64,000 bases of DNA, from contig NC_135132.1 in the NCBI RefSeq assembly GCF_050908995.1, forward strand, positions 8,117,001 through 8,181,000, read 5' to 3'. The notes under the pieces were generated by a model. It ran no database searches and had not been told where the DNA came from. It worked only from the letters and a program-made list of their open reading frames with translations. This document shows positions 14,568 to 25,109 of this stretch, in pieces. The position numbers and the translations under genes were made by a program. Positions within the stretch are counted from its first letter, which is position 1. Every line of letters begins with the position of its first letter. This stretch comes from Andrena cerasifolii (lineage: Eukaryota > Arthropoda > Insecta > Hymenoptera > Andrenidae).

Positions 14568-16162
14568 CTCGCCTGGAGCAATAAACCCCTTTAGTAGAGT
14601 GACGGACGGTGGCTAGATATCAGGATACACTACTACGGTCTGTAGCTATCTGGGGGAATGCAGGAGCCACGGAATCGGGCCCCGTACACCGTTCCTCGAC
14701 ACTGGACGATCGAGGGGCTCTGTTACGGATACACGCGGCGATAATATCAAACGGAACGGCCACGACCACACGATGATATAATTATTTTCGTTCTTTCAAT
14801 TTAACTGTACAATATGGCCTCCTTTCTACGCCCCTCCAAACCGATAGCTTGCACATGCGCGGTGCGCGCTGCACGCGCGCACGCGCAGATCGATCGTGGC
14901 TCGCGATCGTCGCGGATCGGGCGAGCGAATTCGGCGGGAATTTCGTTCGATTGGGATTCAAGACGATTGGATTAATCTTTAACTGGTAGCCTGGAGTCGG
15001 GCATGACCTCAAGCACGCGAAGTTCGCTGCAAAAGTTTTGGTTGCTTAAGTTTGTCAACTGAATTTCTAATTAATTTTGTAATAATAGTTTGACTTTCTA
15101 CGTTTCTACTATTTTATGCATTACCTAGGAACAAAATATTTATAGAGGTTGATCTAGTGTCGGATTTATAAATTTCTCTGTCCTTTTTTATTTTAGGGTC
15201 AGCCACGATTACAGTATGCCAGTTACGTTTGAAAAAAAACAGTATAGCGGTTTAGGGGTAATAGCGCTTCTAGGGCAAATTCCACTTATGCCCAAATCGC
15301 ACGAGCAGGAATTTCTGGTTTTTGTAGTAAAATGAATATTGTGAATTATATGTTCCTGTTTTCGAGTCGTAATTTATTTGTCGAAATTGCGATTTGGGCA
15401 CAAGTGGAATTCACCACTAGTTGGATATCCTTTTTATTTATCTAGGTTGTGTTTGGTTAAAGGTTGTTAGTATTGTTTATATTAAGAGGTTATATATTGT
15501 TGCGCTTTGGGTACGAAATAAATAAATAATCCTCGAATTTTTGGGATTTATTTGTTAAACCTCGACGCGATGGAGAAACGCGGGAAGTTTGAACCATGGC
15601 GCGCTGGATTTTGAATTCGCGCCAATTTTGGTGCATAACTTCACTTCGCTTTCATGAAAACGCGCAGCCTATGGTCGCCCACGCAATGCGATATTCTTGC
15701 AGGCCGGTTTCCAACCACCCGAAACGGTGGTCATGTGTTTACGTTTCCGTCGTAATCTGACGGGTAAAATCGAATGATTCGCAAGTTGGGACCACGTGCC
15801 AGGCAAAAGGAGACACAAGAACAGTAAGAAGGCATCGAAAGAAACAACACTTTCAGATGCACTAACTTCTGCTATTGACCCATCACTACTATTTCTTGTT
15901 TCTCGAACAGCGTCGAAAGGAACGGAAATTATGACGAAATCGCGCGCCTAATTCTAGCCCAATTCGCCGTTTAGAATGCTATATCGATACGAGTCATAGG
16001 GAATTAATAAATTAACAGAGGCTTCGTTATTAGTAAGCGCACGTGCGTCGTTCCGTTATCTCTAGAACAATCGTGAAATTATCGACAGGGGAGTATGTTG
16101 TTAAACTGGCAAGACGTAGGCTGCCAATGTTGTGCTAGAACAGAACAAGAAGCCAGCTAGAA
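14568..16162. other. Divergent promoter region, Rab11 / SLC25A39-40-type carrier
   Basis: 1.6 kb between two start codons pointing away from each other. GC-rich, CpG-containing stretches adjoin each gene (14590-15000 and 15560-16100). No TATA box was identified near either start. A small palindromic element sits at 15273-15415. No further gene recognised. Confidence 0.5.
15273..15415. mobile_element. Short palindromic MITE, GGCAAATTCCACTTATG family
   Basis: The left end, GGCAAATTCCACTTATGCCC then AAATCGC, is repeated inverted at the right end as GCGATTTGGGCACAAGTGG then AATTCACC. A related element, split by an inserted TTAA MITE, lies at 19132-19432. The target duplication is unclear (a CTAG-like flank on each side). 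Confidence 0.6.
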
Positions 16163-18296
16163 ATGAAGAAACTCAGCAGCATACCGCCGGACCTTGATCT
16201 GGACGATCCAAGGTACAGGATCAAGCCGTACCAACAAATCGTAGCTTCGTGTACCGGAGCGTTTATCACGTCCATATTCGGTAAGCGAGTCAACAACGTG
16301 ATAAGGCATAACACCGCAGCCGATGTAATCATTTCCGATCCTCCATTGCAGTCACACCGTTGGACGTGGTGAAAATTCGACTTCAAGCGCAGCAGAAAGC
16401 CCTGCTTTCCAACAAGTGCTTTCTCTACTGTAATGGCTTAATGGACCACTTGTGCCCGTGCCTGAACGGCAGAGGCCCTACGTGGGTCAGGGAAAACGGA
16501 AAGTTCAATGGCACAGTGGTAGGCTCTTGCTCTATCGTTTCTCTAAGCTGAAATACTTTTCCACTGCAACGCTTATCGCCGTTTACAGGATGCCTTTATG
16601 AAAATTAGTAAGAGGGAAGGAGTCCTTTCTCTGTGGAGTGGTTTGAGCCCCACTCTCGTTCTAGCGATACCCGCGACCATAGCTTACTTCGTCTCGTACG
16701 AGCAACTAAGATTACATTTTAAGGTGAACGGAGCCTCCCTCCATCCCGCGTTTCGCGATCCTTTCCGGCCGTAATACGATCGATATTCCCGCAGGATGCA
16801 TATAATAAAAAATTTATGAGGGATAGAATTAACGGACCTACGCCGGAGCAGCCCTTCTGGATTCCTATGTTGGCCGGCGCCATGGCGCGCGTCTGGGCTG
16901 CGAGTTTAGTAAGCCCCTTAGAATTAATTAGGACGAAAATGCAGTCGCAGAAATTGAGCTACGCAGGTACTTTCATGCCGTAAACCAGGGTTGACTAACT
17001 GGTGGCTCGCGAGCCACCGGGGGCACCCCCGTCTTGCTGCCACGCCAAACGGCCCCTCTCCGTACCGACCAGACTCTGACGATCGCAGTCGATTCCTCCT
17101 TCTCCTTTCGACTGCGATCGTCAGAGTCTGGGAAGTATGCAGGGGGCCGTTCAGCGTGGCAGCAAGGCGGAGGTGCCCCCGGTGGCTCGCGAGTAGGGAA
17201 TTCAATCGCGGGATCCCTGCTGTTTTCGGATTCTAAAACTCCCGGGATTTTATGTATCAACTTATAACTTATCCCGAGAATTTTTAAAAACCTAAATTAC
17301 TTTATGAACAACTGAAAAATATAAAAATGGAATCCAAAAAACAGCCGGGATCCCGGGATTGAATTCCCTACTCGCGAGCCACCAGTTAAGCCGGGAATCC
17401 ACCGGGAAGTTAAGCTATGCTATGCGATTCTGTGCTATGCCATGCCACGTTTTAAAGAAATTAGCTTCAATATATTCTTATGGAACCGTTTCCACCAAAA
17501 GCTAATCTAAAACATAGCATCGCAGAACATGGCTTAGCTTAGCTTCCCGGTGGATTCCCGGCTTTAGTCAACCCTGCCGTAAACCGAGCCGCGGCGATTT
17601 TCTGAATTGTTCACGTTGTCCCTCGCTTCCAGAAATCATGCAAGCGCTGAGAACTGTGGTGAAGTATAGCGGTGTCTCTGGCTTGTGGATGGGATTGAGT
17701 AGCACTCTCCTGCGCGACGTACCTTTTAGTGCGATTTACTGGCTACACTACGAAACTATAAAGCAACGTTTCCACGGGTCGCAACATACGTTTACTTTTA
17801 ATCTGACGGCGGGAGCTATAGCAGGATCTGTAAGTACCATGCGAGTACAGCGCCGAAAGAGTGTATATAATATTTACGTCGATCTCGTAGATAGCTGCCT
17901 TTTTAACGATCCCCTTCGACGTGGTGAAGACGCATCGACAGATAGAAATGGGTGAGAAAGAAATTTATTCAGGTACCAGTCAGCGTAGATCGCGCTCTTA
18001 AGATTCTCGTGCCGCTGGTCCAAGTCCCATCACCAACGTTTCGATTGCTCGCAGATAAACCAGGCCGAAGCAGTGGAACTTGGACGATAATAGAGAAGAT
18101 TTACAGTCAGAACGGAGTGAAGGGCTTGTTCACAGGGTTGACCCCTCGTCTCGTGAAAGTCGCCCCGGCTTGCGCGATCATGATTGCGACGTTCGAGCAC
18201 GGGAAATTATTCTTCCACGAGTACAACGCTAGTAGGATGCACGAGCGTGAAACTGAATTACAATTACTGCAACACAAGCGCAATAGTTCCGATTGA
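16163..18296 (+). CDS. Mitochondrial carrier, SLC25A39/40 type (glutathione import)
   Basis: Inner-membrane mitochondrial carrier. Vertebrate SLC25A39/40 import glutathione and yeast Mtm1 is the relative. Seven exons: 16163-16280, 16352-16518, 16589-16723, 16795-16966, 17633-17829, 17891-17951 and 18055-18296, total 1092 nt, 363 residues, in the family's size range. Three repeats are visible, each with the carrier motif: PLDVVKIRLQAQ (about residue 42), PLELIRTKMQSQ (about 180), PFDVVKTHRQ (about 270). The cysteine-rich matrix insert typical of this subfamily is present between the first motif and residue 95 (CFLYCNGLMDHLCPCLNG), which argues for SLC25A39/40 over other carriers. Intron 4 (16967-17632) contains three nested MITEs. 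AATAAA follows the stop by 46 nt. Confidence 0.93.
17194..17370. mobile_element. Nested hAT-type MITE, 8-bp duplication CTCGCGAG
   Basis: 177 bp with ends TAGGGAATTCAATC... and ...GATTGAATTCCCTA, bounded by the direct repeat CTCGCGAG (17186-17193 and 17371-17378). That octamer occurs once in the reconstructed host arm, so this is a clean secondary insertion. Confidence 0.92.
17389..17563. mobile_element. Nested PIF/Harbinger-like MITE, copy B
   Basis: 175 bp, ends AGCCGGGAATCCACCGGGAA and TTCCCGGTGGATTCCCGGCT, flanked by TTA (17386-17388, 17564-17566). It interrupts the host hAT end between CCACCAGTTA and GTCAACCCTG; removing it and one TTA restores the host terminal repeat. Same family as 12959-13107. 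Confidence 0.92.
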
Positions 18297-18341
18297 CGTG
18301 TGTGTCCTACACACTACGAAACATTGTGTTTAAAAGATACA

Positions 18342-18347
18342 AATAAA
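18342..18347 (+). terminator. Poly(A) signal AATAAA, carrier gene
   Basis: AATAAA 46 nt after the stop codon of the SLC25A39/40-type gene, followed by T-rich sequence. Confidence 0.7.
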
Positions 18348-18382
18348 TTTTATTCAAATCTTCATTTCCCACGCGGAGAATG

Positions 18383-18837
18383 TCCCAGGTGTCCGCCTCC
18401 GATTGCTTTGGTTTTTGGGTGTTTTAGAGGACCGAAAAATAAAATATACGTGTTTTTTTATAGCGGCACGTTTGGGGGGTGAAACCACCCCTCGATGTTA
18501 TAAAATTTTCAGGTGTCCGTCGCCGATTGCTTTGGTTTTTGGATGTGTTTTAGAGGACAGAAAAATAAGATATACGTGTTTTTTATAGCGGCCCATTTTC
18601 ATAATAGGGGGTGAAACCACCCCTCGAAGTTATACAATTTTCAGCTGTTTATCTTCGATTGCGCTGGCCGAAAACCAAAGCAATCGGAGGATGGCACCAC
18701 CTATTCTCATGAAATTTGACGGGTGGTTTCCCCCTTAAATATGAAAACTGGCCCCTATAAAGAAATACGTATATCTTATTTTTCGGTCCTCTAAAAGATA
18801 CCCAAAATTCAAAGTAATTAGAGGCGGACACCTGGGA
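18383..18837. mobile_element. Palindromic element with internal direct repeat
   Basis: Ends TCCCAGGTGTCCGCCTC and GAGGCGGACACCTGGGA. The left half has two direct copies of a unit of about 125-130 bp (GGTGTCCG..., CGATTGCTTTGGTTTTTGG, GGGGGTGAAACCACCCCTCG); the right half carries an inverted copy. Unassigned superfamily. It lies directly downstream of the carrier gene's poly(A) signal. Confidence 0.75.
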
Positions 18838-19131
18838 TACTCTCCTTGTCAGAGAAAACCTCCGATATAACCTCAAAATATATCCTTGTAATAGATATGT
18901 TCATAACATTTCTGCAATATGTAGCAATATGTTATATCTTTCTCCTAAGACTTTTTAACCACACGACACGGTTTTGCAATAGATCATTCTCTATTTTTAG
19001 AAATTATAACGTAGGGATCAAAGGCCCGACTTTTATAATTGCATTTGGGTTACCGACTGTCGGTATTTACACTGTTAAGTCCCGTTCATATGTAATCTAG
19101 ACTGAAACAAAATTGGGATTAAGTATCTACA

Positions 19132-19432
19132 GGCGAATTCCACTTACGCTCAAACCGCCCGTGATTTTCATTAAGGTAGGTTTTCCTACACGCGACTGGG
19201 CGCAACGTGGAGAGTTTCAAAGTCGATTTTCTCGAAAATGAAGCGCGATATCAAAGAAAGTTACTCTTTCTTTTCGACTTGTAACAAATGAATAAGTCGA
19301 AAAAAAGGAATAAAATTTTTTGATATTGCGCGTCATTTTCGAGAAAATCGGCTTCGAAATTCTTCAAGTTGCGTCTAATCACGTACAGGAAAATCTACCT
19401 TAATGAAAATCACGGGCGATTTGGGCGTAAGT
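19132..19432. mobile_element. Palindromic MITE split at its centre by a TTAA MITE
   Basis: Outer arms GGCGAATTCCACTTACGCTC... and ...GGGCGATTTGGGCGTAAGT resemble the 15273-15415 element. They meet at CGTGATTTTCAT / ATGAAAATCACG, exactly where the inner TTAA element (19171-19403) is inserted. Confidence 0.7.
19171..19403. mobile_element. TTAA-flanked MITE, GGTAGGTTTT family, copy 2
   Basis: TTAA at 19171-19174 and 19400-19403, ends GGTAGGTTTTCCTACACGCG and ...AAAATCTACC. The arms pair through AAAGTCGATTTTCTCGAAAA. Same family as 9251-9481 and 40214-40412. Confidence 0.85.
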
Positions 19433-20468
19433 TACCGACCGTCGGTAACCGCTCTAGCCACTTAAAGCCCCGTTCATACGCAAGCGCTGCGCAACCAAAC
19501 TAAATCACCAGCAGTAGACTCCGGGCCCAAATCAGCGTCCCTTTTCGTCGATAATTCGAAAAACCCGTATCCCCGTGCGAAAGCAGTTTTTAAGGCGCCC
19601 CGCATGAGAAACCGCTCGAGCAAAATATACAGAATTTCCGCGAGCATAATCGCGATTATTCGGCTCGCCTGCCGTTTGCCGGAAATACGCGAGAGCAGGT
19701 GAATCGATCAGTTACTGCGGGCGAGACGGCGCTCGGCTAAATTCGGTTGGTCGATACGCGGCGTCGGCGATCCTCGGGCGGTTGGAAGTGGCGAATAGGT
19801 CATCGCACGGAAGTCGGTTCCTTTCGTTCGGTCGGGATAGGCTGTTGGTCGGGCGCCTCGTTCACTAGTCACTCACCAATTCAACATTCCAAAGGCCGGG
19901 TCTTCTCACCGCCCCTCTTCGACACTTGTCCTCTGGGTAAGTTCGACCGTCTGCTGGGCCCCGGTCTCTTCAAATAACAGAGAATCGTCTAAAATCAGTG
20001 CCATTCTTCGATCCATCGTTCCTCACGACGGAAATATCGCGGCGGCGTGCAAGAATTATCGCGATAGTCTCGATTACGAGAGGTACGGTTCGAGCTAGAT
20101 CCAATCAGCGGTGGGAGCACGAGAGTAGTAGCCATTTTATGGTGTTATCCGCCATTCGTCCAGCAACGCGAGCCCCTCGCGGTTATTAATATTCCTTCCC
20201 TCGGAAGAACCCTCGCATCCACAACGCGTGCCATTTAAGTCGTGCCATTTCCCTTTTCCCGGCCCCATCGAGGCTCGTGTGGAATCGTTCCACGGTGGTG
20301 CGCGGCGTTACGTAATCCTGCGCTACGTACCCACGGCCTAGTGACTTGCCGTCGTTCGCCGGGGTAGCACGCGTCTCGTACTCTCAGCCACTCGAGTCCC
20401 ATCGAATATAACGGTGACTTCGCTTGCAGGTACTTCGCTTAGCGACCACACAAACGCCAAACGTCACC

Positions 20469-22900
20469 ATGTACGCTTGCACCCGATTCATCGCACCCCT
20501 CGCCAGGTCCACCGTGAGTAGAGGAATACTTTAACGCGATCCGCGCGTCTCGAGAAACGCGCGGAGGCATTATATAACCGCGGACGATTCTACCGTAATT
20601 CCGCCTCCGTTTCTTAACAGTTGGTCTCTGGAACCAAGAACTACATACGGCCGTTGAGCAGTGCAGTGGTCAACCACAGCCTGACCCTACAGCAGAATCA
20701 GATCCAGAGCCCGCTCGGCGTCGTGAGTATAAATGCTGACTTTTCACGCGTTGCATAACCTATGTCCCTCTCGAACGTTACATAAGCCGAATTATCCTTA
20801 CGATGGGATGTCTCTCGGACATCTTCGCCCGGAGATTTCTGAATGGGATTCTTGTTAATATTCATTCATACAGGGATTCCAGATTTGCCGCACGTGTGGG
20901 TCCACTCGTGCGTAATGGCACTTACGTACTTGTGTCATGTGGAGGGAGGGGGAGGGGAGTAGGCGATTGGTTGGAAGGAAAAGTTGAAATAAAAAGTCCG
21001 CGATGACGGTCGTGAAATTTGATTTTCGGTATTTCGATTGACGGTCGAGTAACGGGAAGATTAAAGGGAAAAGTTTGACAGATGTGTTTTTTGGGATTAT
21101 TGGGAATTCGATTTTCGCACCGCGAATTAAATCGCGGAGATCACCGGCACTGTGCGTCGACGAGAATGGCACATGTGCAAAAGGGTTCTTCAATCGCATT
21201 ATTATCGCAATATTCGGCGATGTTGTCGAACGGACCCTGGAGTTTCTCGCGACGTCTCGTAGACGCACAGTAGGTGGTGACGAAGCGCGGAATAATGCGA
21301 GGCGAGGCCCTTTAAAGTCGCAGGGATGAGCGGAGATTCGTCGAATTTTATTGGGGATTTGATTAAATGTGAAACTAATAATAGAGGTTATATAAGTCAC
21401 TGTTAACTGTTACGCAGATGTAGTTCAGGTGTATGTAGGCTGTCGCTTAACTGGGTTGTACAATTCAGGAGTCGATTCTACATCGAGCGACCTTGCTCTT
21501 AATGTTTATCGAGCACAAACCTTTAACTACGTCTGGACTCGACTGATTTCGCTATGAACTCTTTGTTCTTGTGTTTGGAGATCGAAGATGCAGAATAACG
21601 CTCCGTGTACATCATTGGTCATTAAATATTAAGAATAAGGATGGGCGATACACTTAAATTATCAGAATGAAAATATCAATATATTCCGATACATAAAATA
21701 AAGAAAAAGTAACAAACTGAAGGTTTATTAATTAAAGTTTAATTAAAACCAGATTGTTTTATTAAACATGTACATTTATTATACGAGTAGTTTTATTTTA
21801 CAATATGGACCATTTATTTTGAAAGTGGTGCAAGTCCATTTTTCGAAAAAATTGAGAAATCTAAAAATTTATTTGGTTTAATCAATTGGAGTTTCGTAAA
21901 TAAATGGAATTGCATAATCATTTAAGTATCGAAATTCGATACTGGTAGGTTATGTATCGATACAAAATATCGATATTTATCACCCAAAATATCGATATTT
22001 ATCACCCAGAATATCGATATTTAACTCCTAAAATATCGAGATTTATCACCGAAAATATCGATACAGGAGTGTATCGATACTGTATCGCCCATCCCTTCAA
22101 TTTGAAGAAATATGAATATTTCGGAGCAAAGAGTGAACATGGAGTCGTCAACTTTCCAGTTATACTTAAGCTTTCCGAGATCAAATCCCCCAACTACGTA
22201 TCTCCATCTTTATACTGTAAATAGATGTTTCGTGGCTGCATAATTACCCAAGAAATTATTTTGTGCAGTCGCCTCTTGTGCGCAACTTCCAAACTTCCAC
22301 AATCAGCCGTGACATTGACTCTGCTGCGAAGTTCATTGGTGCTGGTGCGGCTACCGTTGGTGTTGCTGGATCAGGTGCGTACTCGCGTTTATAAAATTAC
22401 CCGTTACTACCGATCCTCACCATGTTTCACTTCTACGTTCCAGGTGTCGGTATTGGTTTAATATTTGGATCCCTGATACTTGGTTACGCCCGAAACCCAT
22501 CCCTTAAACAGCAAGTCTTTAGCTACGCTGTCCTCGGCTTCGCATTGTCGGAAGCCATGGGTCTCTTTTGCCTGATGATTGCGTTCCTTATACTGTTTGC
22601 TTTCTAATCCTGTTCCCATGAGAAAGAACCCTCCAATCGCAGTAAAGTTACCAAACAACCTCGCCCAATCTCCTCTGATTTTACGCTCGTCGAAAGTTGC
22701 GCCCAAAAGACTGAGGGAATTGTATTGTGATTTCAGGTGCTGGAATTGGATCGGTGTTCGGCTCTTTGATCATTGGTTATGCCAGGAATCCATCGCTGAA
22801 ACAGCAGCTATTCTCGTACGCCATCTTGGGCTTCGCCCTGTCCGAGGCCATGGGCCTCTTCTGCCTTATGATGGCTTTCCTGCTCTTGTTCGCGTTCTAA
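20469..22900 (+). CDS. ATPsynC: Mitochondrial F1Fo ATP synthase subunit c (lipid-binding), with alternative terminal exons
   Basis: Forms the proton-driven rotor ring of mitochondrial ATP synthase. Exon 1 20469-20513 and exon 2 20621-20722 encode the cleavable targeting peptide (MYACTRFIAPLARST...); exon 3 22269-22374 reaches the mature start DIDSAAKFIGAG and the first helix up to ...GVAGSG; the end is encoded by either exon 4a (22444-22607) or exon 4b (22737-22900). Both are 164 nt and join exon 3 in the same phase. With either one the protein has 138 residues (417 coding nt including stop), normal for insects and vertebrates. The mature part is the canonical two-helix hairpin with polar loop ARNPSLKQQ and the proton-binding Glu in LSEAMGLF. 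Exon 4b is the canonical sequence. Intron 2 (20723-22268) contains a MITE rich in TATCGATA. AATAAA at 23477-23482 may end the transcript. Confidence 0.96.
21637..22097. mobile_element. hAT-like MITE with internal TATCGATA repeats
   Basis: Ends AAGGATGGGCGATACA and TGTATCGCCCATCCCTT are inverted copies. The terminal sequence resembles hAT ends, but no clear 8-bp duplication is visible. The right third (21955-22085) has about five 25-bp units of the type TATCGATATTTATCACCCAA; six perfect TATCGATA palindromes are present. It lies in intron 2 of the subunit c gene. Confidence 0.7.
22444..22607 (+). CDS. Subunit c alternative terminal exon 4a (divergent form)
   Basis: Begins after TTCCAG and reads G-VGIGLIFGSLILGY, loop ARNPSLKQQ, then VFSYAVLGF, ALSEAMGLFC and LMIAFLILFAF, then TAA. 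Against exon 4b it differs at eight residues, all conservative hydrophobic except A to V and S to L in the glycine-rich helix. The loop and the Glu are unchanged. Many synonymous differences show the duplication is old. No AATAAA lies in the 129 bp before exon 4b, so a 4a transcript would probably carry exon 4b sequence in its 3' UTR. Confidence 0.88.
22737..22900 (+). CDS. Subunit c terminal exon 4b (canonical form)
   Basis: Begins after TTTCAG and reads G-AGIGSVFGSLIIGY, ARNPSLKQQ, LFSYAILGF, ALSEAMGLFC, LMMAFLLLFAF, then TAA. Same length and phase as exon 4a. Matches the usual animal subunit c nearly exactly. Confidence 0.95.
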
Positions 22901-25109
22901 GTCACCGAAACTGCATAACAAATTGCTGATAGTTTTAGTGCGTCACTGCCAGGGCAGCGTCTCCTGACTTCCCACGGGTAGCCGGCAGGAGTTGTCGCTG
23001 GCTCGCGGGATGCCATGAAATCATTAGATAAGCTCGAGTATCTGGTTCGACGGGGTGTGCGACGGTACGACAATGAAGGGTGTTGCTGGCTGTACACGTG
23101 CCTGTTGGATCAACGTATCGGGACCGTCCCTGCCCCATCAAGCCTTTTCACTTTCTCTGTAATCATTTCATGGTCTACTGTCTCATGTAGCGTAAACTCA
23201 CATTGTTATATAAAATAATCGATTTCAGTGTAACGAACGGATAAGACGTTTAATGAAAAGTTTATTAAAAAAGAGAAAACGACAGCCTCACTACCTGCAT
23301 ACCCATATATACGCACGTACGTATCGTAAAGTCGCGTTGGCAAAGCGAGAGCTAAGAAGTAGTTACACTTCGAGACACTTTTGTTACCCCTCGAATGGTT
23401 CATCATTGTTGTGCCGTCACGTGCGCACGTTGTTGAGGTAATTCTTGACAGAAAGAAAAACTGTACAGTGATATCGAATAAACACTTTTGTCGTGAAATT
23501 ACAATCCTCGTGTCGGGTGCTTGTTTTCTTTCAGCTATCCTTCCCCTTGGTTCGTAAACGTTTTCTACAATCGTTCTCGCATGAATATCATTTCTGCGAG
23601 TACATTTTACGACAATATTTTATGCGGAAAATTTGCTCCACAATGGTAGGCATTCTTTCGAAGTTTTCGAACTCTTCGCGTTTTTTTTTGTAACTGATAA
23701 TGACAAAATCAGAATGTAGTCCAGTGAAATTTAGCGGAAATAATTCCCAACGTGCTAAATTTTTATTGGGCCTTCATTTCGTCGTTTTAAACAATATGTC
23801 GGAAGTCCTCATCGATGTCACCGCCGCTAAAAATTTTACAGAGGGTCGAAGGTAAAAATATAGTTTTTCACGAGTATCTCGTTATCTGTCAGTTTTACGA
23901 CAAAATAGTTATTATGAAATTTGTAGCTTAACGAATTCTCTACGAAAAAGGTTCTACGAGCTTTTTTGTAGGAGTAACCACTTTCATGTATGACGGGTCA
24001 TAAAGTTTCAACCTTCATACAAGGGAAGATCTCGAACCCCAAAATTCAAAAAATTGTGAAACTTTCGGGATATATAGGTATGTATTATGCAATTTTTCTT
24101 GCTACCCAAATTCACTCTAAGAGGGTGAAATTGACCCCTGAAAATTTTCCGATTTCGTGTTATTACTCGCGAACTGTAAGAGGTAGAAACAAGTTTTCAG
24201 GAAAAAGTTACTTCTTTTAATTAGGACTATCATTTGGTAACTCACAGTTCTTACAGTTCGCGAATTATAGCAGAAAATCGGAAAACAGCCGGATTTGCAG
24301 GGGTCAATTTCACCCCCTTAGAGTGAATAAGCTTAAACCCTAACCTTTGGGGATATCTAGAAGATATATAGGTATGTATTACGCAATTTTGTTTTCTGCC
24401 CAAATTCACTCAGGCCCATACAAAAATTCAGATCGCTGAGAATTATTCTAGCTGCGCTCCAACTCTCTGCTTTAAAGCAGATGCATATTACTTGACGTTA
24501 AATATTTAAATCTGCTATGCTTAGTCATTGATAATTCAAGGTAACCAACGTCGATACGAATCATGTTCACGATTCAATGATTAACAAAGTACCTATCACC
24601 TGTTCGATTTGTTATTTAAAATTATACTTTTAATACGAAGTGATAAATAAGTAGATGTATGTGTGCTGCTCAAACTACGTGTTTATTGAATACGAAACAT
24701 TGGTGTAACAGTTGTTGGTAGGCGTATAAACGTAGGCCAAATGTACACTACCTCGAATGGATTTTGCAATAAATAGTATCGTAGACTTTACCTACCGAGC
24801 ATGTGTGCATAAATTAAACACAGTGAGTCCGAAGCTTCAGAAGTTTACGTATATTTAATTCAGGACACCATGGTAATTTAACAATTCTGTGTACCATTTC
24901 ATCCAATTCTCTATAACTCCCGTTTCATTAAGTTAAGGACCGAATACCGTCCGCGCTTAAAGTAACTCGAAAAGTTACTCCAAGCGTGTATTCTAGTTCC
25001 CGCTAACTTACAGAGAGATAAACTTCATCCAGTTTAAAAGTTAGATCGATGTTATTAAATTTTTATAATACATGTTCTCATCGCGATATTATACAATACA
25101 GTAAAAAAA
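22901..25109. other. Subunit c 3' UTR and repeat-bearing intergenic DNA
   Basis: No gene recognised. AATAAA at 23477-23482. A palindrome occupies 24103-24332. Sequence around 24020-24110 (AAATTCAAAAAATTGTGAAAC) recurs near 27295-27400, marking a dispersed repeat. Confidence 0.5.
24103..24332. repeat. Palindromic repeat, about 230 bp
   Basis: The left arm AAATTCACTCTAAGAGGGTG...TTACTCGCGAACTGTAAGA is matched by the inverted right arm TTACAGTTCGCGAATTATAG...CACCCCCTTAGAGTGAAT, turning near 24215. Probably the core of a larger MITE extending to about 24024 and 24420. Confidence 0.7.

Larger units (their letters stand above)
16986..17576. mobile_element. hAT-type palindromic MITE, host of two inner insertions
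   Basis: Ends CAGGGTTGACTAACTGGTGG and its complement ...GTCAACCCTG, with a perfect 8-bp target duplication CCGTAAAC (16978-16985 and 17577-17584), as expected for hAT. Its own core is a hairpin turning near 17100 (ACTCTGACGATCGCAGTCGA and its complement). The right arm is interrupted by two later insertions, 17194-17370 and 17389-17563. All lies within intron 4 of the carrier gene. Confidence 0.92.
18838..20468. other. Intergenic region upstream of ATP synthase subunit c
   Basis: Contains the nested hairpin at 19132-19432. From about 19480 to 20468 the DNA is GC-rich with many CpG, as expected for a housekeeping promoter and 5' leader. No coding exon recognised. Confidence 0.5.

Noticed and set aside
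20855..21400. 181-codon minus-strand frame in intron 2 of ATP synthase c
   Set aside because: No domain, signal or repeat pattern, composition like shadow frames, and it lies in an intron next to a MITE. Length alone is not enough.
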